Shown here piece after piece: positions 10,486 to 21,885 of a DNA stretch of 64,000 bases. Location of the stretch: assembly GCA_964036195.1 (NCBI GenBank), contig OZ038452.1, positions 1,860,001 to 1,924,000 of the forward strand, read 5' to 3'. Each line of letters starts with the position of its first letter. Position 1 is the first letter of the stretch. Below the pieces are notes generated by a model that saw nothing but the letters and a program-made list of their open reading frames with translations, had not been told where the DNA came from and did no database searches. The stretch is from Sphaerolaimus hirsutus. Lineage: Eukaryota > Nematoda > Chromadorea > Monhysterida > Sphaerolaimidae. A program made the translations under genes and the position numbers.

Positions 10486-10672
10486 CAACGATTTTTTTAC
10501 ACATGCGATTTTCATAAAAAGTTGAAAAAAAGTCGTCGCCGTTATAACGTCATACGTCAACTCATTCACAACAATCATTTTCTTCATCTTTTACACAAAA
10601 ATCGCATGCTTTATCATTCTTGGCACGCTTCCAACGTGAGACATAAATCAGTGCGAGGGCAGAGTATCATGT
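10486..10672. repeat. Right half of the split repeat
   Basis: Aligns with 18463-18654: shared words include TTTTCATAAAAAG, ACATAAATCAGTGCGAGGGC and GAGTATCATGTCCGCCGAG. It continues the repeat interrupted by the LTR element at 1498. Confidence 0.75.
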
Positions 10673-10691
10673 CCGCCGAGTATAGCTGTTG

Positions 10692-10887
10692 GTATACTCG
10701 GCGGACAGCACACCTAGTATGAAAAACTACCATAATTTAATGAATAAAATCTTGTCATCAATTTCGTAATTAATTATTCCATAGTAAAAACGAAATGTTG
10801 TGATGAAAAAACTGTATATTTTTTGTTCATTATTCAGGTGGATTATGGTAGGTTTTCATACTAAGTGTGATGTCCGCCGAGTATACA
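10692..10887. mobile_element. Foldback element, GTATACTCGGCGGACA ends
   Basis: The arm TATACTCGGCGGACAGCACA...ACTACCATAA is mirrored by TTATGGTAGGTTTTCATACT...GTCCGCCGAGTATAC. The loop is about 100 bp and AT-rich. The end sequence is shared with the termini of the repeats at 10672 and 18654. Non-coding. Confidence 0.65.
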
Positions 10888-11454
10888 CGATTTTTTAAAG
10901 CATGTTACCTATTACCTATGTGCAAAAACGTTACAGACTTTTTTTATAGTACGTCTGCACTTTGCACACAATTTTACAGCGTTGCGTTGTAATCGCGTGT
11001 AATGTGCGAGTAGCGTGTAAATGACAATGGCTTTTTGGTTCCAATAATTTTGGTCCACATGATTTGGTCACACAGTAAACAAAGGAACGTTCGCTTTTGG
11101 GTCAAAGGATTCTGGTCAAACAATCTGTTTTTGTTCAATTTGCGGGGTGTAGAATTCTATTGCTTGTTTCTACCCAAACCTTTCGTTTCCAGTAAAACCC
11201 TCTGACTTATAAGACTATTTTAAAGTTTGGTTGGTTAATTTGATGGTGAAATTATTAGACCAACACCCAACCTCCACATACCTCACCCTGAATACTGTCA
11301 AAAAGACGATAAATAAATAGATAGCTAGGTAGATCAATAAATGGGATCTTATTTTGCAATATTGGTGGTAACCTGCACACTAGTTGACCAGTTGCATACT
11401 GTTAAGGGCATTGCCATTGCAGCATGTCAGCCCCTAATAGTGAAGAGCCCAGCC
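10888..11454. other. Non-genic stretch
   Basis: AT-rich sequence without paired repeats or protein-like frames. Confidence 0.5.
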
Positions 11455-11525
11455 ACCTCTGTAGTCTAGTGGTTAGGGCACTTGTGTTCTACACAAGAGG
11501 TGCGGGTTTGATTCCTGCCTGAGGC
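11455..11525 (+). tRNA. tRNA-Arg(TCT)-like sequence, probably a SINE head
   Basis: A 71-nt cloverleaf can be drawn. The D arm comes from GTCTAGTGGTTAGGGC. The anticodon stem is CTTGT/ACAAG with loop GTTCTAC, which places TCT at the anticodon. The T arm is GCGGG-TTTGATT-CCTGC. The A box and B box (GGTTTGATTCC) match RNA polymerase III internal promoters. The acceptor stem pairs at only five of seven positions and the T loop departs from TTCGAAT, so a tRNA pseudogene or the 5' part of a tRNA-derived SINE is likelier than a working tRNA. Confidence 0.55.
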
Positions 11526-11591
11526 AAGTGCTATTTTGCACTCTTTCCATACAAAAATTAGAACTTGGTGCTAGCACCAAAGGGACCACAC

Positions 11592-12391
11592 TAGTGATGG
11601 AATGGCGCCATGGCGCCATTGGCACTCTTTTTCTGTGGTGCCCAAATTCTGAAAGGCGCCATGGGGCCCTTGGTGCTTGGCGCCCTTTTTCCGTGGCACC
11701 CTTGGCACCTGGCGCCCTTGGTTTAAAACATTGCCAAAAAGGCGCCACCAGCTTTTCAAGGTGAGTGCTGTGTAAATGGGAAAAAATGAAAAATGCATCC
11801 ATGGATGATCTAAATTCACCAGAAAAATGGATGAAGTGGTGTGAGTGGGTGGAAATCGTTCATCCAACGGTTGATCAGATGTGTCTGACGGATCAGAAGA
11901 CAAGAATGATGGACCGTTGAACTTGCAAAATCATAAATAAACAGATTCGAATCATTGCAATTCCGTTTTTGTCCATTTCAAGGAAACATTGTTTGGAAAA
12001 GTCTATTTGAAGTGAATGGATTGTTGTTAAATGACAATTTCCATTGTGTTTGAATTTGTCATGTAGATTTTGTTAAATTTTTTAATTGTTGCTAGTTTTG
12101 TTTTTGTTCATTACATTGTGGTGAATGGGAATTAAGAAGTAAATGTGTGTCCACGATGCTGTAGCAACATTTTTAGCACATGCAGGGTGTTGTAGGCACT
12201 TATTTATCCTGGCGCCTGGCGCCCTGTTTTCCAAATGGCGCCGTGGCGCCCTTGGCACCCTCTCTCCGTGGCGCCCGTGGTGCCTGGCGCCTTTTTTCTG
12301 TGGCGCCCTTGGCACTTGGCGCCCACTTTCTTAATGGCGCCATGGTGCCCTTGGTGCCTGGCGCCCTTTTTCTGGCGCTTTTCCATCACTA
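11592..12391. mobile_element. hAT-like MITE with GGCGCC arrays, 8-bp TSD
   Basis: The ends TAGTGATGGAA and TTCCATCACTA are inverted repeats; GACCACAC is duplicated at 11584-11591 and 12392-12399. About 180 bp at each end consist of repeats of TGGCGCC with CTTGG and CCCTTTTT spacers. The middle (about 11770-12205) is unique and non-coding. The TAGTGATG start is shared with the element at 17282. Confidence 0.9.
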
Positions 12392-12399
12392 GACCACAC

Positions 12400-12708
12400 A
12401 CACTTGTTCACCAACATGAAATGCTCAACCATTTTGGTAAACTGTTTTAACAAAACAGCACTAAGCACAGTACAACTCTGTACTGTATTTAAGTAGAAAA
12501 AACTTCTGAAAAATGTTCAATGAAATATTTGTGAAAGAAAATCTAGTGAAAACAATATACCTAATGGCACCTCAAATTGAGGGTTTAAAAAGTTGACAAA
12601 AATAATTGAATGTTGCCATTCTATTAGAAGAAATATGGTAAAAATCAGCTTTAAAAAATGAAGATGAAAGCATAATTTTATTTGCACATGTCAGTTAATT
12701 TATAAGTG
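12400..12708. other. Non-genic stretch
   Basis: AT-rich, nothing recognisable. Confidence 0.5.
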
Positions 12709-12710
12709 TA

Positions 12711-13095
12711 CGGTATTACCTTGAAATACCCCCAGGGGGTTTATTATTTTGCCAGCAAATTTTCAGGGTGGGGGTAATTCACTAGAAATTTCATGAAATT
12801 CCACCTACTCAGACATAGGAAAATCAAACAATTACATAGATGTATACATTTTTATAGATGCATATCACTGTATAAATATATACACATAAACCCTGCCCTA
12901 ACATCACTCAGTCATTGGTTTCAATGTGTGTTCTGCATCACACAGATCACAAACAGGGATAATTGTCTTGTACATACTCTTTACACTCAATTTGAGTGGG
13001 GGTGTTTCGATGGGGGTTTATTATTTCCTCAGCAAAAATGTTGGGGGTATTTTGAGACGAGGTTAATTCACAGGGGTTAATTCGAGGTAATATGG
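12711..13095. mobile_element. TA-flanked TIR element
   Basis: Begins CGGTATTACC after TA and ends GGTAATATGG before TA, and contains the words GAAATACCCCC and GGGGGTTTATT near the two ends. It is a divergent member of the CCGTATTTCC family. Confidence 0.55.
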
Positions 13096-13946
13096 TAAAT
13101 TAAACAAAACATAAATTCATTTAAACATGCAAATAATGTTTTTGGGAATGGCAATGTTTTCGGTTGGATTACCGTTGACATATCTGGAACGTTGGAGTTG
13201 AAGTACGTTTTTAGAAAGTGTGTATTTTGTGCTTTTGAAGCATCAATTTTTGGCGCATGTACAGATGCGACCGTCGTTTGGCGCCAGGCATGGTTCGAGC
13301 AATTTTTCGACTTTGCGTGGACAGAACAATAGGCGGAGCTTCAAACGGGCTAGGGTGGGTTCAAGCAGTCCTCCGATGAGGGGTAGAGGCGGTCAGGTGG
13401 GTGAGGTTTCATTTTTTGTGCATTTGTCGCTCCTGAGTTGGAAGGGGTATTTAGGGTGGTTTATTTTGGGACTGGGGTTTCCAAACTGATGAGTCCTGGA
13501 CCCCAGAGTGCAATGGTCTTTGGAGAAGGACGAAACCATTGCTTTTCGCATAGTGTAAAATCGGGAGCAAATAATGAAGAACCAAATAATGTGCACAAAA
13601 TTTTCAGTGAACCATAATCGCATGGAACACAATCCCATGGTTCAGAATAGTATGGAACCGAATGATTTGTCAGCCGGTGTAAATAACAAGTATTCTGTAA
13701 AGCAGAACCAATAATATAAAAGAGAAGTATGTAATTCACTACAGTCACAAAGATGTCTATAAAATGATAATTGCGCAAATTTTAACTATGTTGATCAATA
13801 AAATAGAAGACCATTTCACACTGTCTTTTTATAATATTGCTATGTAATTAGTTTTTATTCAAAAAATTCCTTAAAAAAAGCTGTCGAAAAATCTGCCAAC
13901 ATTGTTTTTTTATTTTCGTCATGCGAATTAGCTCCTGGTTGATTTG
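13096..13946. other. Non-genic stretch
   Basis: Short frames only, none with family-like features. No inverted-repeat element could be delimited. Confidence 0.45.
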
Positions 13947-14665
13947 AGAGATATACTCGGGTTACTTTATGCTGTACATTATTCCCGAGGAAACACTTCC
14001 GCGGTGTCATACGTCGTACATTTTTGCCGCTGTCCAACTTGTTCTGGTGTGAAATACAAAAAAATCTGCAGAATATTCGATGTATCGATTTCGGAGATAC
14101 CCAGTATGAAAAGTTGGCAGCCGGCCAAACATTTCGAAATCGTTACAAATGTAAATAAAATAGGCTCAAAATAGGTAAATATATAACTGTGTATAAAGGC
14201 TAAAATAGCGATCATTGAAGTTACACTTGCAAAGCGGAGCAAGTTATTGTGATACTGAAAACTTAGCAAAAATTGGGAAAAGATCCACCAAAGTACATTA
14301 TGCAACCGGTAACTTGGATGTGAGCCAACTTTTCATACGTGACCCGATCTATCGATTCTATATTGTTTGATGCGTTGTTGGAACGAAATTTTTCCGGATT
14401 CTAAAGGCCAGTTTATAAACGTTTCGCCGCTAAGTCAGTTATAAGTTCGGCCAACGATAGCAATAATTCTGGCTTCCGGAAATGCGACATATTTACTTGA
14501 AAATAGCAGGTTCGGCTGCATACAAGCAACTCTAGTATTCTTTTTTTATCATTCTTTTTATGAAAGCTCAGTCCTTAAAGTTTTTAGTTTTACACAGTTA
14601 CTTGATTTTGATTTCGAAGGGACATAAATATTTGCGGTGGTAGAGTATCATGTTCGCCGAGCTTT
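13947..14665. repeat. Longer relative of the GTCCGCCGAG repeat
   Basis: The left side (TATACTCGGGTTACTTTATG) resembles the left side of the repeats at 1447 and 18409. The right side (GAGTATCATGTTCGCCGAG) resembles their right sides. The interior is longer and different. Boundaries are approximate. Confidence 0.4.
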
Positions 14666-14719
14666 TTTAATAATAGAAAACACAAAAAATTGATAATTTT
14701 TACTACTGAGCTGCTCAAA

Positions 14720-17700
14720 ATGTCGAAAAGGATTACCAAATTGATAATCGGTGGAATACTGTCGTTGGCACTAATCTTAGCAATCTCAGTAGCTGTAGCA
14801 GTCCTGTGGTAGTTATTGGTTATGGGATGTGTTTATCTTTACCGTATTTCCTTGAAATACCCCCAGGGGGTTTATTTTTTCAGCGTGGAAATTTGGGGGG
14901 TATTTCGAGGGTGGGCTTATTCGAGGGGGGTTTATTATTTCGTCAGAAGTTTTCACGAAATTCATAGTAGAGAGTGGGCTTTTGTATGCATGATGTACAT
15001 AATTCCATACAGATTACACATAAATGTTATGCAACGTTTTTCTTAGTTTTCACAAATGCATGCAATGACCGTGTCAACGTGAAATTGATTTGTCAGTGGA
15101 CCATGTTTCATCCAACTTTTTTCATTCAAATTGAACTTCTCCCATATATGATAAATTTTTCATTCAAATCTGAGTACTGAAAATTAATTTTCAAAAAAAA
15201 TTTGAAAACATGAAAATAATGAATTTATCGGTGAGGTTTTATTTGTCGTTTCACCTTTTATTTGTGCTGTAAATCCACCTTTATTCGAGGATATCAGTAA
15301 TAAATCATTCCACAGTGAACTCAGAAGTCATTGCAATTTGCCAACGTTTTATGTCGATTATTTATAGTTCGCTCACAATTTTCATATTTTTTGCAGTACG
15401 ACAACGGACACGTGCTCACAGTCACAAGTTTCAGACAAGTGCAAAGAAAAGTGGACCGTGGCGCTGACATTTGATGATGGACCTCACAATGAAAATACGC
15501 CACAACTATTGAACATTCTCAAGTTAGCGAATTAATGGCGCTGCGCACACTAGTTTACCGCCAGATTTTGGTAAACTCATAAATCGACTTTGAACGCATT
15601 TGAGTTTACCAGAATGAAGTGTCTGTCAACTGCAGTCGATTGGGATTACGAATAACTCATTTCAGTAAACTCAAATGCGTTCAAAGCCGATTTATGAGTT
15701 TACCAAAATGTGGCAGTAAACTAGTGTGTGCACGCGCATTATTGACATTGAAAAATGTGCCAAATTAAAAAACTCTGAAAAATTTCAGGCAGGAAAACAT
15801 TACAGCAACATTCTACTTGAAAGGCAACAGAGTGCAGGAGCCAATTCCTCACCTTTTGAAGTGTTTACCACCAGCACCTATAAGTGTCAGAGTGTCAACT
15901 AAAAGTGTCAAAGAAACAAGAAATATTTTGCGATGTGCAAATCATCAAAATTATAATTACCGTATTTCCTCGAAATACCCCCAGGGTTTTTTTTTTCAGA
16001 GTTGAAACTTGAGAGGGGTATTTCGAGGGGGGGGGATTATTTCGCCAGAAAATTTCGCGAAATTCTTAGTGTAGAGTACGGTTTTGTGGTACTAAAAAGG
16101 GTAATAAACGTGTCCTAATAGGGTATATCGGGACATATAGATGAACATAAATACACAACTTAGCGTATACGTGTACCTGCGATGCAAACTTACATAGATA
16201 AATACATCATGTACCGTATTTCCTCGAAATACCCCCGGGAGGTTTATTGTTTCAGAGTGAGAATTTTGAGGGGGGGTTAAACGAGGGGGGGGGGGTATTT
16301 CGAGGGGGGGGGGTTTATTATTTCGCCAGAAATTTTTTGAAATCCCCGTACTAAAATGTCGCCTGAAACGTGCGCAGACGTCGAAAAATGCAACAAAAAT
16401 CGCCATTTATAAGACTCTAAAGACATTTATAAGTGTGTAGACGTACAAACACTGTTCTCACATAACAGAGTCATCGTTTTTAACGTGTGTTCTGCATTGC
16501 CCGGATGACAAACCGCAGCCTTTGTCATTTACGTTCTCTATACACTAAATTTGGGGGGGGGGTATTTCGAGGGGGGGGGGGTTTATAAGTTCATAGTGTC
16601 CATTTTGAGGGGGGGTATTTCGAGGGGGGGGGTATTTCGAGGGGGGGGGGGGGTATTTCGAGGAAATACGGTACATTGAATACATGATGTACATCATTCC
16701 ATACGGGGTATTTCGAGGGGGGGGGTATTTTTTCCTCAGCTCAAAAACACCTGGAGGTATTTCGAGGGGGGGGGTCATTCAAGGGGGGGGTATCTCGAGG
16801 GGGGGGGGTTAATTCAAGGGGGGTATTTCGAGGAAATACGGTATGTTTGATTTTTAAAAAGGATGAAAATTTGATAACTGGACTCAACTTGACATTCACT
16901 TCCAAAGTACCTATATGCTTCTTGACACTTGTTTTAAGTTGACCAGGTGTGCAATTGGCTGCAGGCTGATCCAGGAATAGTGAAAAGAATGTTGGTAAAT
17001 GGGCACATGATTGCAGCACATGGAATGGATCACATTCACATGGATCAAGCCAAAACAGTTAATGAGGTAACTGACCCTGGGGACTAAGTATTTTACATTA
17101 AGTGAAGTTGCTCCCACAAAACAATTGAGGCGTCTAATTCTAAAAGCTGTCAGTGTCAAGTTCACAAAATGCGATTTTGAGTCAATCGAATCGAGTAAAT
17201 CGAGAATGACAACTGCAATAGAACGGCAACTCCAATAGAATGACAACTGCAATAGAACGGCAACTCCAATAAAATGACAACTAGTGATGTTAAAGGCACC
17301 GGGAAAAATAGCACCGCACCGCACTGGCACCTTTGCCAACACATGAAAAGGGCACCTGGCACCCTGGGGCACCGGCCAGAAAATGGCACCGCACCGCACC
17401 GGCACCGGTGCCTTTTGGAAAAAATGGCACCGGCACCGAAGGGCACCGGCGGGTTGCCGGTGCTAGCACCGAAAGGCACCGCACCGGGCTGGAATATCTG
17501 AAGTAAGTATCGGGCAGTTTCTCAGTGGTCTCACCTTTGGAACTGCTTATTTCCATGAATTTTCAACCGATTTTGATGGTTGAGCACTTAAAATGATCAG
17601 AATAATGTGGTAATCACTTTTATGAAGCAATTACAATGATTACGAATGAAAGATAAAATATTTAATTCACTGCAATGTCCACAGCCACTATTGTCTACTG

Positions 17701-20700
17701 ATCTTGTTATGCCCGCGGTAGGCGCCATTTAATATAGGTATACTTATATTCATTTCTTACTGTAAGTTTGAAATACCGGTTTTCCATTCCCCCTCACTTA
17801 TGTTTCACATGCGTTGCGTAGCGTTGCGACTTTGCGTGTGACCTAAATAAGTGCCCGCGCACAAGGGCGTCTCTTTCTATGGTGTGCGTTTTTTTTAGGC
17901 ATTTGAGATGTGCCCCCTCTTCTTTCCATCGCCAGCTGATTTTTCCCATCGACTGGCAGTCAATGTTTTCGTATTTTGACTCGCTATTTTTCCTAAATAT
18001 CTACCTATTAAATTTTGCCCCCAACTTATATTCCGTTAACTGACATCGCTCAATAAAGCGCCAGTTGGAACCACGTTGGTCTTGGCATCCTTAGAAAAAT
18101 CAACAAACTAAATTTAAAATATTTATGACCGCAATTAAGCGGCCATAACAATCTGAGTCGTTGCTGTACAGAGAATGGAACTATCTCTGTCATAAACTGA
18201 CAACAAATTTTGAACAAACAAGTAAGATAAATATAAAATATAAAAATGATTTAAAATTCACCAAAATTTTAGATTCGCTCATCAGATCATGCATCGGGTA
18301 TAATGGATTTCACAGTAGGTATATTTATTTGATGGGAGGTTTACAAAATAAGCAAAAACGGTTGGGTAAATATATCGCTGTTTTTTGAAATATGAATAAG
18401 CACATATACTCCGGTTACTTTACACCTTGCATGCGTGGTTCCTGCTGGAAGTGTGCCAACAATGGTTAACGCGTGCGAGTTTCATAAAAAGATGACAAAA
18501 TTGATTGCTGTTATAATGTTATTCACTAACATATTCACATCGATGAATTTTTCACCTTTTTATGGAAATCGCATGATTTTATAATCATTGGCACACTTCC
18601 AACACGAAACATAAATCAGTGCGAGGGCAGAGTATCATGTCCGCCGAGTATACTATGGACAAAATTGCACAGCACATGAAGCCTTGGCCGGTGCCTTTCC
18701 CGGTGCCTTTTACTTTGGCCCTGGTGCTAGCACCTTTGGCACCGGCAAAAAAATGGCACCGCACCGCACCGGCACCGGTGCTATTCTGAAAAAAATGGCA
18801 CCGGCACCGGTGCTATTCTGAAAAAAATGGCACTGGCACCGGCATGGCACCCCTGAAGATTGCAATGGCACCGCACCAGCACCGGTGCTGGTGCCCTTCG
18901 GTGCCCAGCACCGGGGCCCCCGTGCCTTTACATCACTAATGACAACTGCAATAGAATGGCAACGCCAATAGAATGACAACTGCAATAGAACGGCAACTCC
19001 AAAAGAATGACAACTGCAAAAGAAAAGCACAAACTCCCATAGAGACAAAGTGTTCCTGTCCAAGAGTGATTCACTTCCACATCTTCTGCGCGTTCAAGTG
19101 GCCAAAATGCAATACAAATTAAAAGTACCAAAATTCCCAATAAATGAACAACTACATACGAAAATACAGAAATTGTGAAGTGCATTTGAAATACTTGATA
19201 CAAACATTGAATGTGTTCAAACATACATAATTCAATCCCACTATAGGTTGGCTGGGAAATCTTCGCCGGACTGCAAGCCATTCACAATATAACAAGGAAG
19301 CAGTCAGTTTGGATTTTTCATAATTTATTTCAAAAATGGTGGAGTAATTCTTAATTACAATCTGTGCATGCTTTTTATTTGGCAGTCACTTACAGGGTGA
19401 GAAATCTTAAGAATGCCAGTAAACTGTGCAGTATTATAGTTTTTCTATCTAGGTACTTAAACAAAAGTATTTCAACATTTCAACAATCTTCAAAGCAGCT
19501 TGCGCCACTACCGACCGGTATAGCTCAAAACCCATAATTTCAAAAATTTGAGTTTGAGCCGGAGTTTCAACATTATTGGCGCTGCACACACTAGTTTACT
19601 AACAGAAGTAAACTCATTTTGTGTGCTCATAAATCAGCTTTGAACGCACTTGAGTTTACCAAAATGAGATATCTGTCAACTACAGTTGACAAGGATCTGT
19701 AAAACGTATTCTGGTAAACTCAAATACATTGAAAGCTGATTTATGGGCACCCAAATTGAGTTTACTTGTGTTACTAAACTAGTGTGTGCAGCCACATTGG
19801 ATCAGGTTGGCAGATGGGGTCAGTGCCATCCTCTCAAAACTTGAGCTAAAGCCAATAAAACATGTTGAGTACATCCCCTTGCAAAAATTTACCCTATAGT
19901 GGTGACAAATCCTGAGCCCATGAAAGTACTTATTTGCTGCTAGATAGTGGGCAGGAATACATAAATATTTTGAAATGGTTCCAGCTACCTATGTACATTG
20001 TACAATGTTGAATAAATCTGGTGAAGAAACCCTGCCTTTGATAACTCCTACATGTAAAATATCTTATGAAAAGTACCTCCTTTAAAAACTCCTCAAATTG
20101 TCTGATTCAAGAATGTGTGCAAAAACACTGGACAATTCTTTTTTTTTGCAAAAATTGTTTCTTTTTTTACTATATATTGTCAAATAGCTGAAAGGGATTT
20201 ATTTTTGTATTTTTCCATGTTTTCCTAGGTGCCATATATATTTTTTAAACAAAATTCACTCATTTATTCATCTACTGCACAATGCCTGAGAACTCAGGTC
20301 ATAGAAAAACCTTAGGTTGGCCACCAAATCCTATGTTGAACTGACCCCACTGTGATTGGGATGGGACAAGTTTTTGCATGCATTTTTGTTCAAGTCAAGT
20401 TGGGTCAGATTGGGCTTTTGAGCTGTACTCTGGGCTACTTGGGGATGGATAAACTTGGTTTGCTTAAGGCTAGCAAACTTAATGTGGATGCAATTACTTG
20501 TGTGCCAAAAAAGCTTTGATGCAAAATTCTGAAGAAAATGTGTGAGTTTCGTAGTTTGGTGCCTCATGCATCAGATGAAACATGAGGGCGGTGAAAATAA
20601 AGGAATGTGTGCACGAGCAAACAAAATTGTGAGTTATGCGAGTAATGCGCCCGACAAAATAGAGAAAAAAAAGAGTTGGCCGACGGCCAAAAAATTACGA

Positions 20701-21676
20701 AATCGTGATTTCCGGGTCAAAATCTAAGTAAAAAACGTCATATTGCAATATCGGCGACCTTAAGGCATACTTTCATGCATTTTATGAGCAGCCTTGCTCA
20801 CAGTGCATGTGTGTCGTCGTGGCTGAACTTAAAAAATCTATTGGGCGTACGCCCCACCCTACAAATCTATAGGGAGAATCAAATCTGGCCCCTGGTGCCT
20901 TTTCTGCCATGGTGCCAAAAAATTTACTGCAACTTTTTAATCACCACACTGATTAATTTCATTTCTGTCCTTCTGTCCATGCATCTATCTAAACAGTCCA
21001 CATCAGATTGGTATTGGAACCTTTTGGCACAGCAACAAAACTTGACTGAGGAGAAGGCAAACCAATATGTTCATGACCACATAATGGAAAAGGTGTGTAC
21101 AAATGCCGATTCTGCAAGTGTCTAGTAACAGGAAAAGTGGTATGTAAGGAGTAAACGGTTAAATCAGGTATTTTAACAAGTGAACTTATAAGTTAAAACT
21201 GTTCATTCAAAATTCAGTTTCCACTCACATATCAAATACATATTTACATGTTATTTACAAGACTTACAGACACCGCTATAGTTAGTCACCGCTTTTCTTG
21301 TCCTTTTTCAGCTTGCGTAATTGGCAGCAGTGATGTCCAACAGGAAGGGGTGTTGATTGACCATAATGGTTATGTATTTACCAAATGCGCAGGTTACCGA
21401 ATGCATCACTGATCAAAACGGAGGTGGAATTATACTCCTGCAGCACGACACCGGGTGCCAGATTCAATTAGAATGTAGGGCGCCAGATGAGCGAGTAAGC
21501 GTGATGGGTTTACTCGCTTCATGTGCCGCGCGAATTACATTCTAACTGGAGTTTAGGCCAGTCGGCGGTCTGTCCACTCTGTGAGCGATATTATCGCAGA
21601 GTTCAGGCAACATGGCTATAGATTCGTTCGCATGGACGAGTGCACTGGTGGCAGACCCAAGCCCTGTAAAGTGTAA
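14720..21676 (+). CDS. NodB-type polysaccharide deacetylase (CE4), possibly degenerate
   Basis: Exons I can place are 14720-14808, 15397-15522, 15789-15831, 16965-17066, 20997-21092, 21393-21494 and 21557-21676; phases agree at the joins. Exon 1 encodes a signal peptide (MSKRITKLIIGG, then a hydrophobic run). Carbohydrate esterase family 4 motifs follow: VALTFDDGPHNENTPQLL (motif 1, with the catalytic Asp pair), KQENITATFYLKGN, GHMIAAHGMDH (the H-x3-H metal site), STSDWYWNLLAQQQN, GGGIILLQHD (the catalytic His motif) and HGYRFVRMDECTG near the end. CE4 enzymes remove acetyl groups from chitin or peptidoglycan-like polymers, and secretion fits that role. The RPPYG motif exon, expected between 17066 and 20997, is recognisable near 20815-20900 only with frame changes (GVRPT, PPY, REN), so the copy may be inactive. 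The stop codon lies in a MITE. Introns hold many MITEs. Confidence 0.82.
15543..15737. mobile_element. Foldback MITE, ACACTAGTTTAC ends
   Basis: The arms start GCGCACACTAGTTTAC and end GTAAACTAGTGTGTGC. Inside, AAACTCATAAATC and CGCATTTGAGTTTACC recur inverted, so the unit is a near-complete hairpin about a centre at GTCAACTGCAGTCGA. It sits in a deacetylase intron. Confidence 0.75.
16214..16671. mobile_element. TA-flanked CCGTATTTCC element with G-runs
   Basis: Ends CCGTATTTCCTCGAAATACC and its inverse, flanked by TA on both sides. Near both ends are runs of 7-12 G alternating with TATTTCGA. Further partial copies of the same end are at 14838, 15960 and 16700-16842. Confidence 0.7.
17208..17281. 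repeat. Minisatellite, continues at 18939-19025
   Basis: The unit GACAACTGCAATAGAACGG followed by CAACTCCAATAGAAT is repeated in tandem. The array resumes directly after the hAT-like element at 17282-18938, which was inserted into it. Confidence 0.75.
17282..18938. mobile_element. hAT-like MITE with GGCACC arrays, 8-bp TSD
   Basis: The ends TAGTGATGTTAAAGGCAC and GTGCCTTTACATCACTA are inverted repeats. ATGACAAC is duplicated at 17274-17281 and 18939-18946. About 200 bp at the left and 250 bp at the right consist of GGCACCG words. The unique middle contains another repeat (18409-18654). It lies inside the large deacetylase intron. Confidence 0.9.
18409..18654. repeat. Uninterrupted copy of the LTR-element target repeat
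   Basis: Matches 1447-1498 joined to 10486-10672. At the point where the LTR element inserted, this copy reads GGAAGTGTGCCAACAATGG, with a single GTGC. It acts as an internal empty site. Confidence 0.75.
19026..19577. other. Intronic non-genic stretch
   Basis: A minus-strand frame here has one hydrophobic segment but no recognisable relatives and no splice support. I treat the stretch as intron of the deacetylase gene. Confidence 0.4.
19580..19792. mobile_element. Foldback MITE, ACACTAGTTTAC ends
   Basis: The arms are GCTGCACACACTAGTTTACT and its near inverse; the inner words AAACTCATTTTGTGTGCTCA and GGGCACCCAAATTGAG pair. Same family as 15543 and 32384. It lies in a deacetylase intron. Confidence 0.75.
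19796..20790. other. Intronic non-genic stretch
   Basis: AT-rich intron sequence with no delimitable element or exon. Confidence 0.4.
21468..21546. mobile_element. 79-bp hairpin insertion in the deacetylase 3' exon region
   Basis: TTAGAATGTA at the left pairs with TTACATTCTAA at the right, and AGCGAGTAA pairs with TTTACTCGCT further in. The hairpin lies between the catalytic-His exon and the last exon. It contributes a good splice donor (CGA followed by GTAAGC at 21495). Confidence 0.7.
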
Positions 21677-21885
21677 AGTAAAGTGTCAAATGTAAAGTCA
21701 AATGCAAAGTAAAGTGTCAAATGTAAAGTCAAATGCAAAGTAAAGTGTCAAATCTAAAGTCAAATGCAAAGTAAACTGTCAATTGTTATGCAAAGTTCAG
21801 TAATAAAATCTTTCCTCTTTTGTTTTGATTGACACATTACTTTGCATTTGACTTTACTTTACACTTTACAGGGCTTGGGACTGCC
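21652..21885. mobile_element. MITE with CCCTGTAAAGTG ends
   Basis: The left end GGCAGACCCAAGCCCTGTAA mirrors the right end TTACAGGGCTTGGGACTGCC. Inside are tandem repeats of AAAGTCAAATGCAAAGTAAA. It begins within the last deacetylase codons and supplies the TAA stop at 21674-21676. Confidence 0.75.

Noticed and set aside
11473-12450. Overlapping Ala/Pro/Arg-rich frames on both strands
   Set aside because: All arise from GGCGCC arrays in the hAT-like MITE at 11592-12391.
16092-17019. Proline-rich frames on the minus strand
   Set aside because: They translate the C-runs of the CCGTATTTCC elements.
17162-19063. Frames rich in Pro/Ala/Gly/Val on both strands
   Set aside because: They arise from the GGCACC arrays and the minisatellite, not from a gene.
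18928-19281. 117-codon minus-strand frame with a hydrophobic segment
   Set aside because: It lies in a deacetylase intron, starts in ordinary AT-rich DNA and ends in the minisatellite; no relatives recognised.
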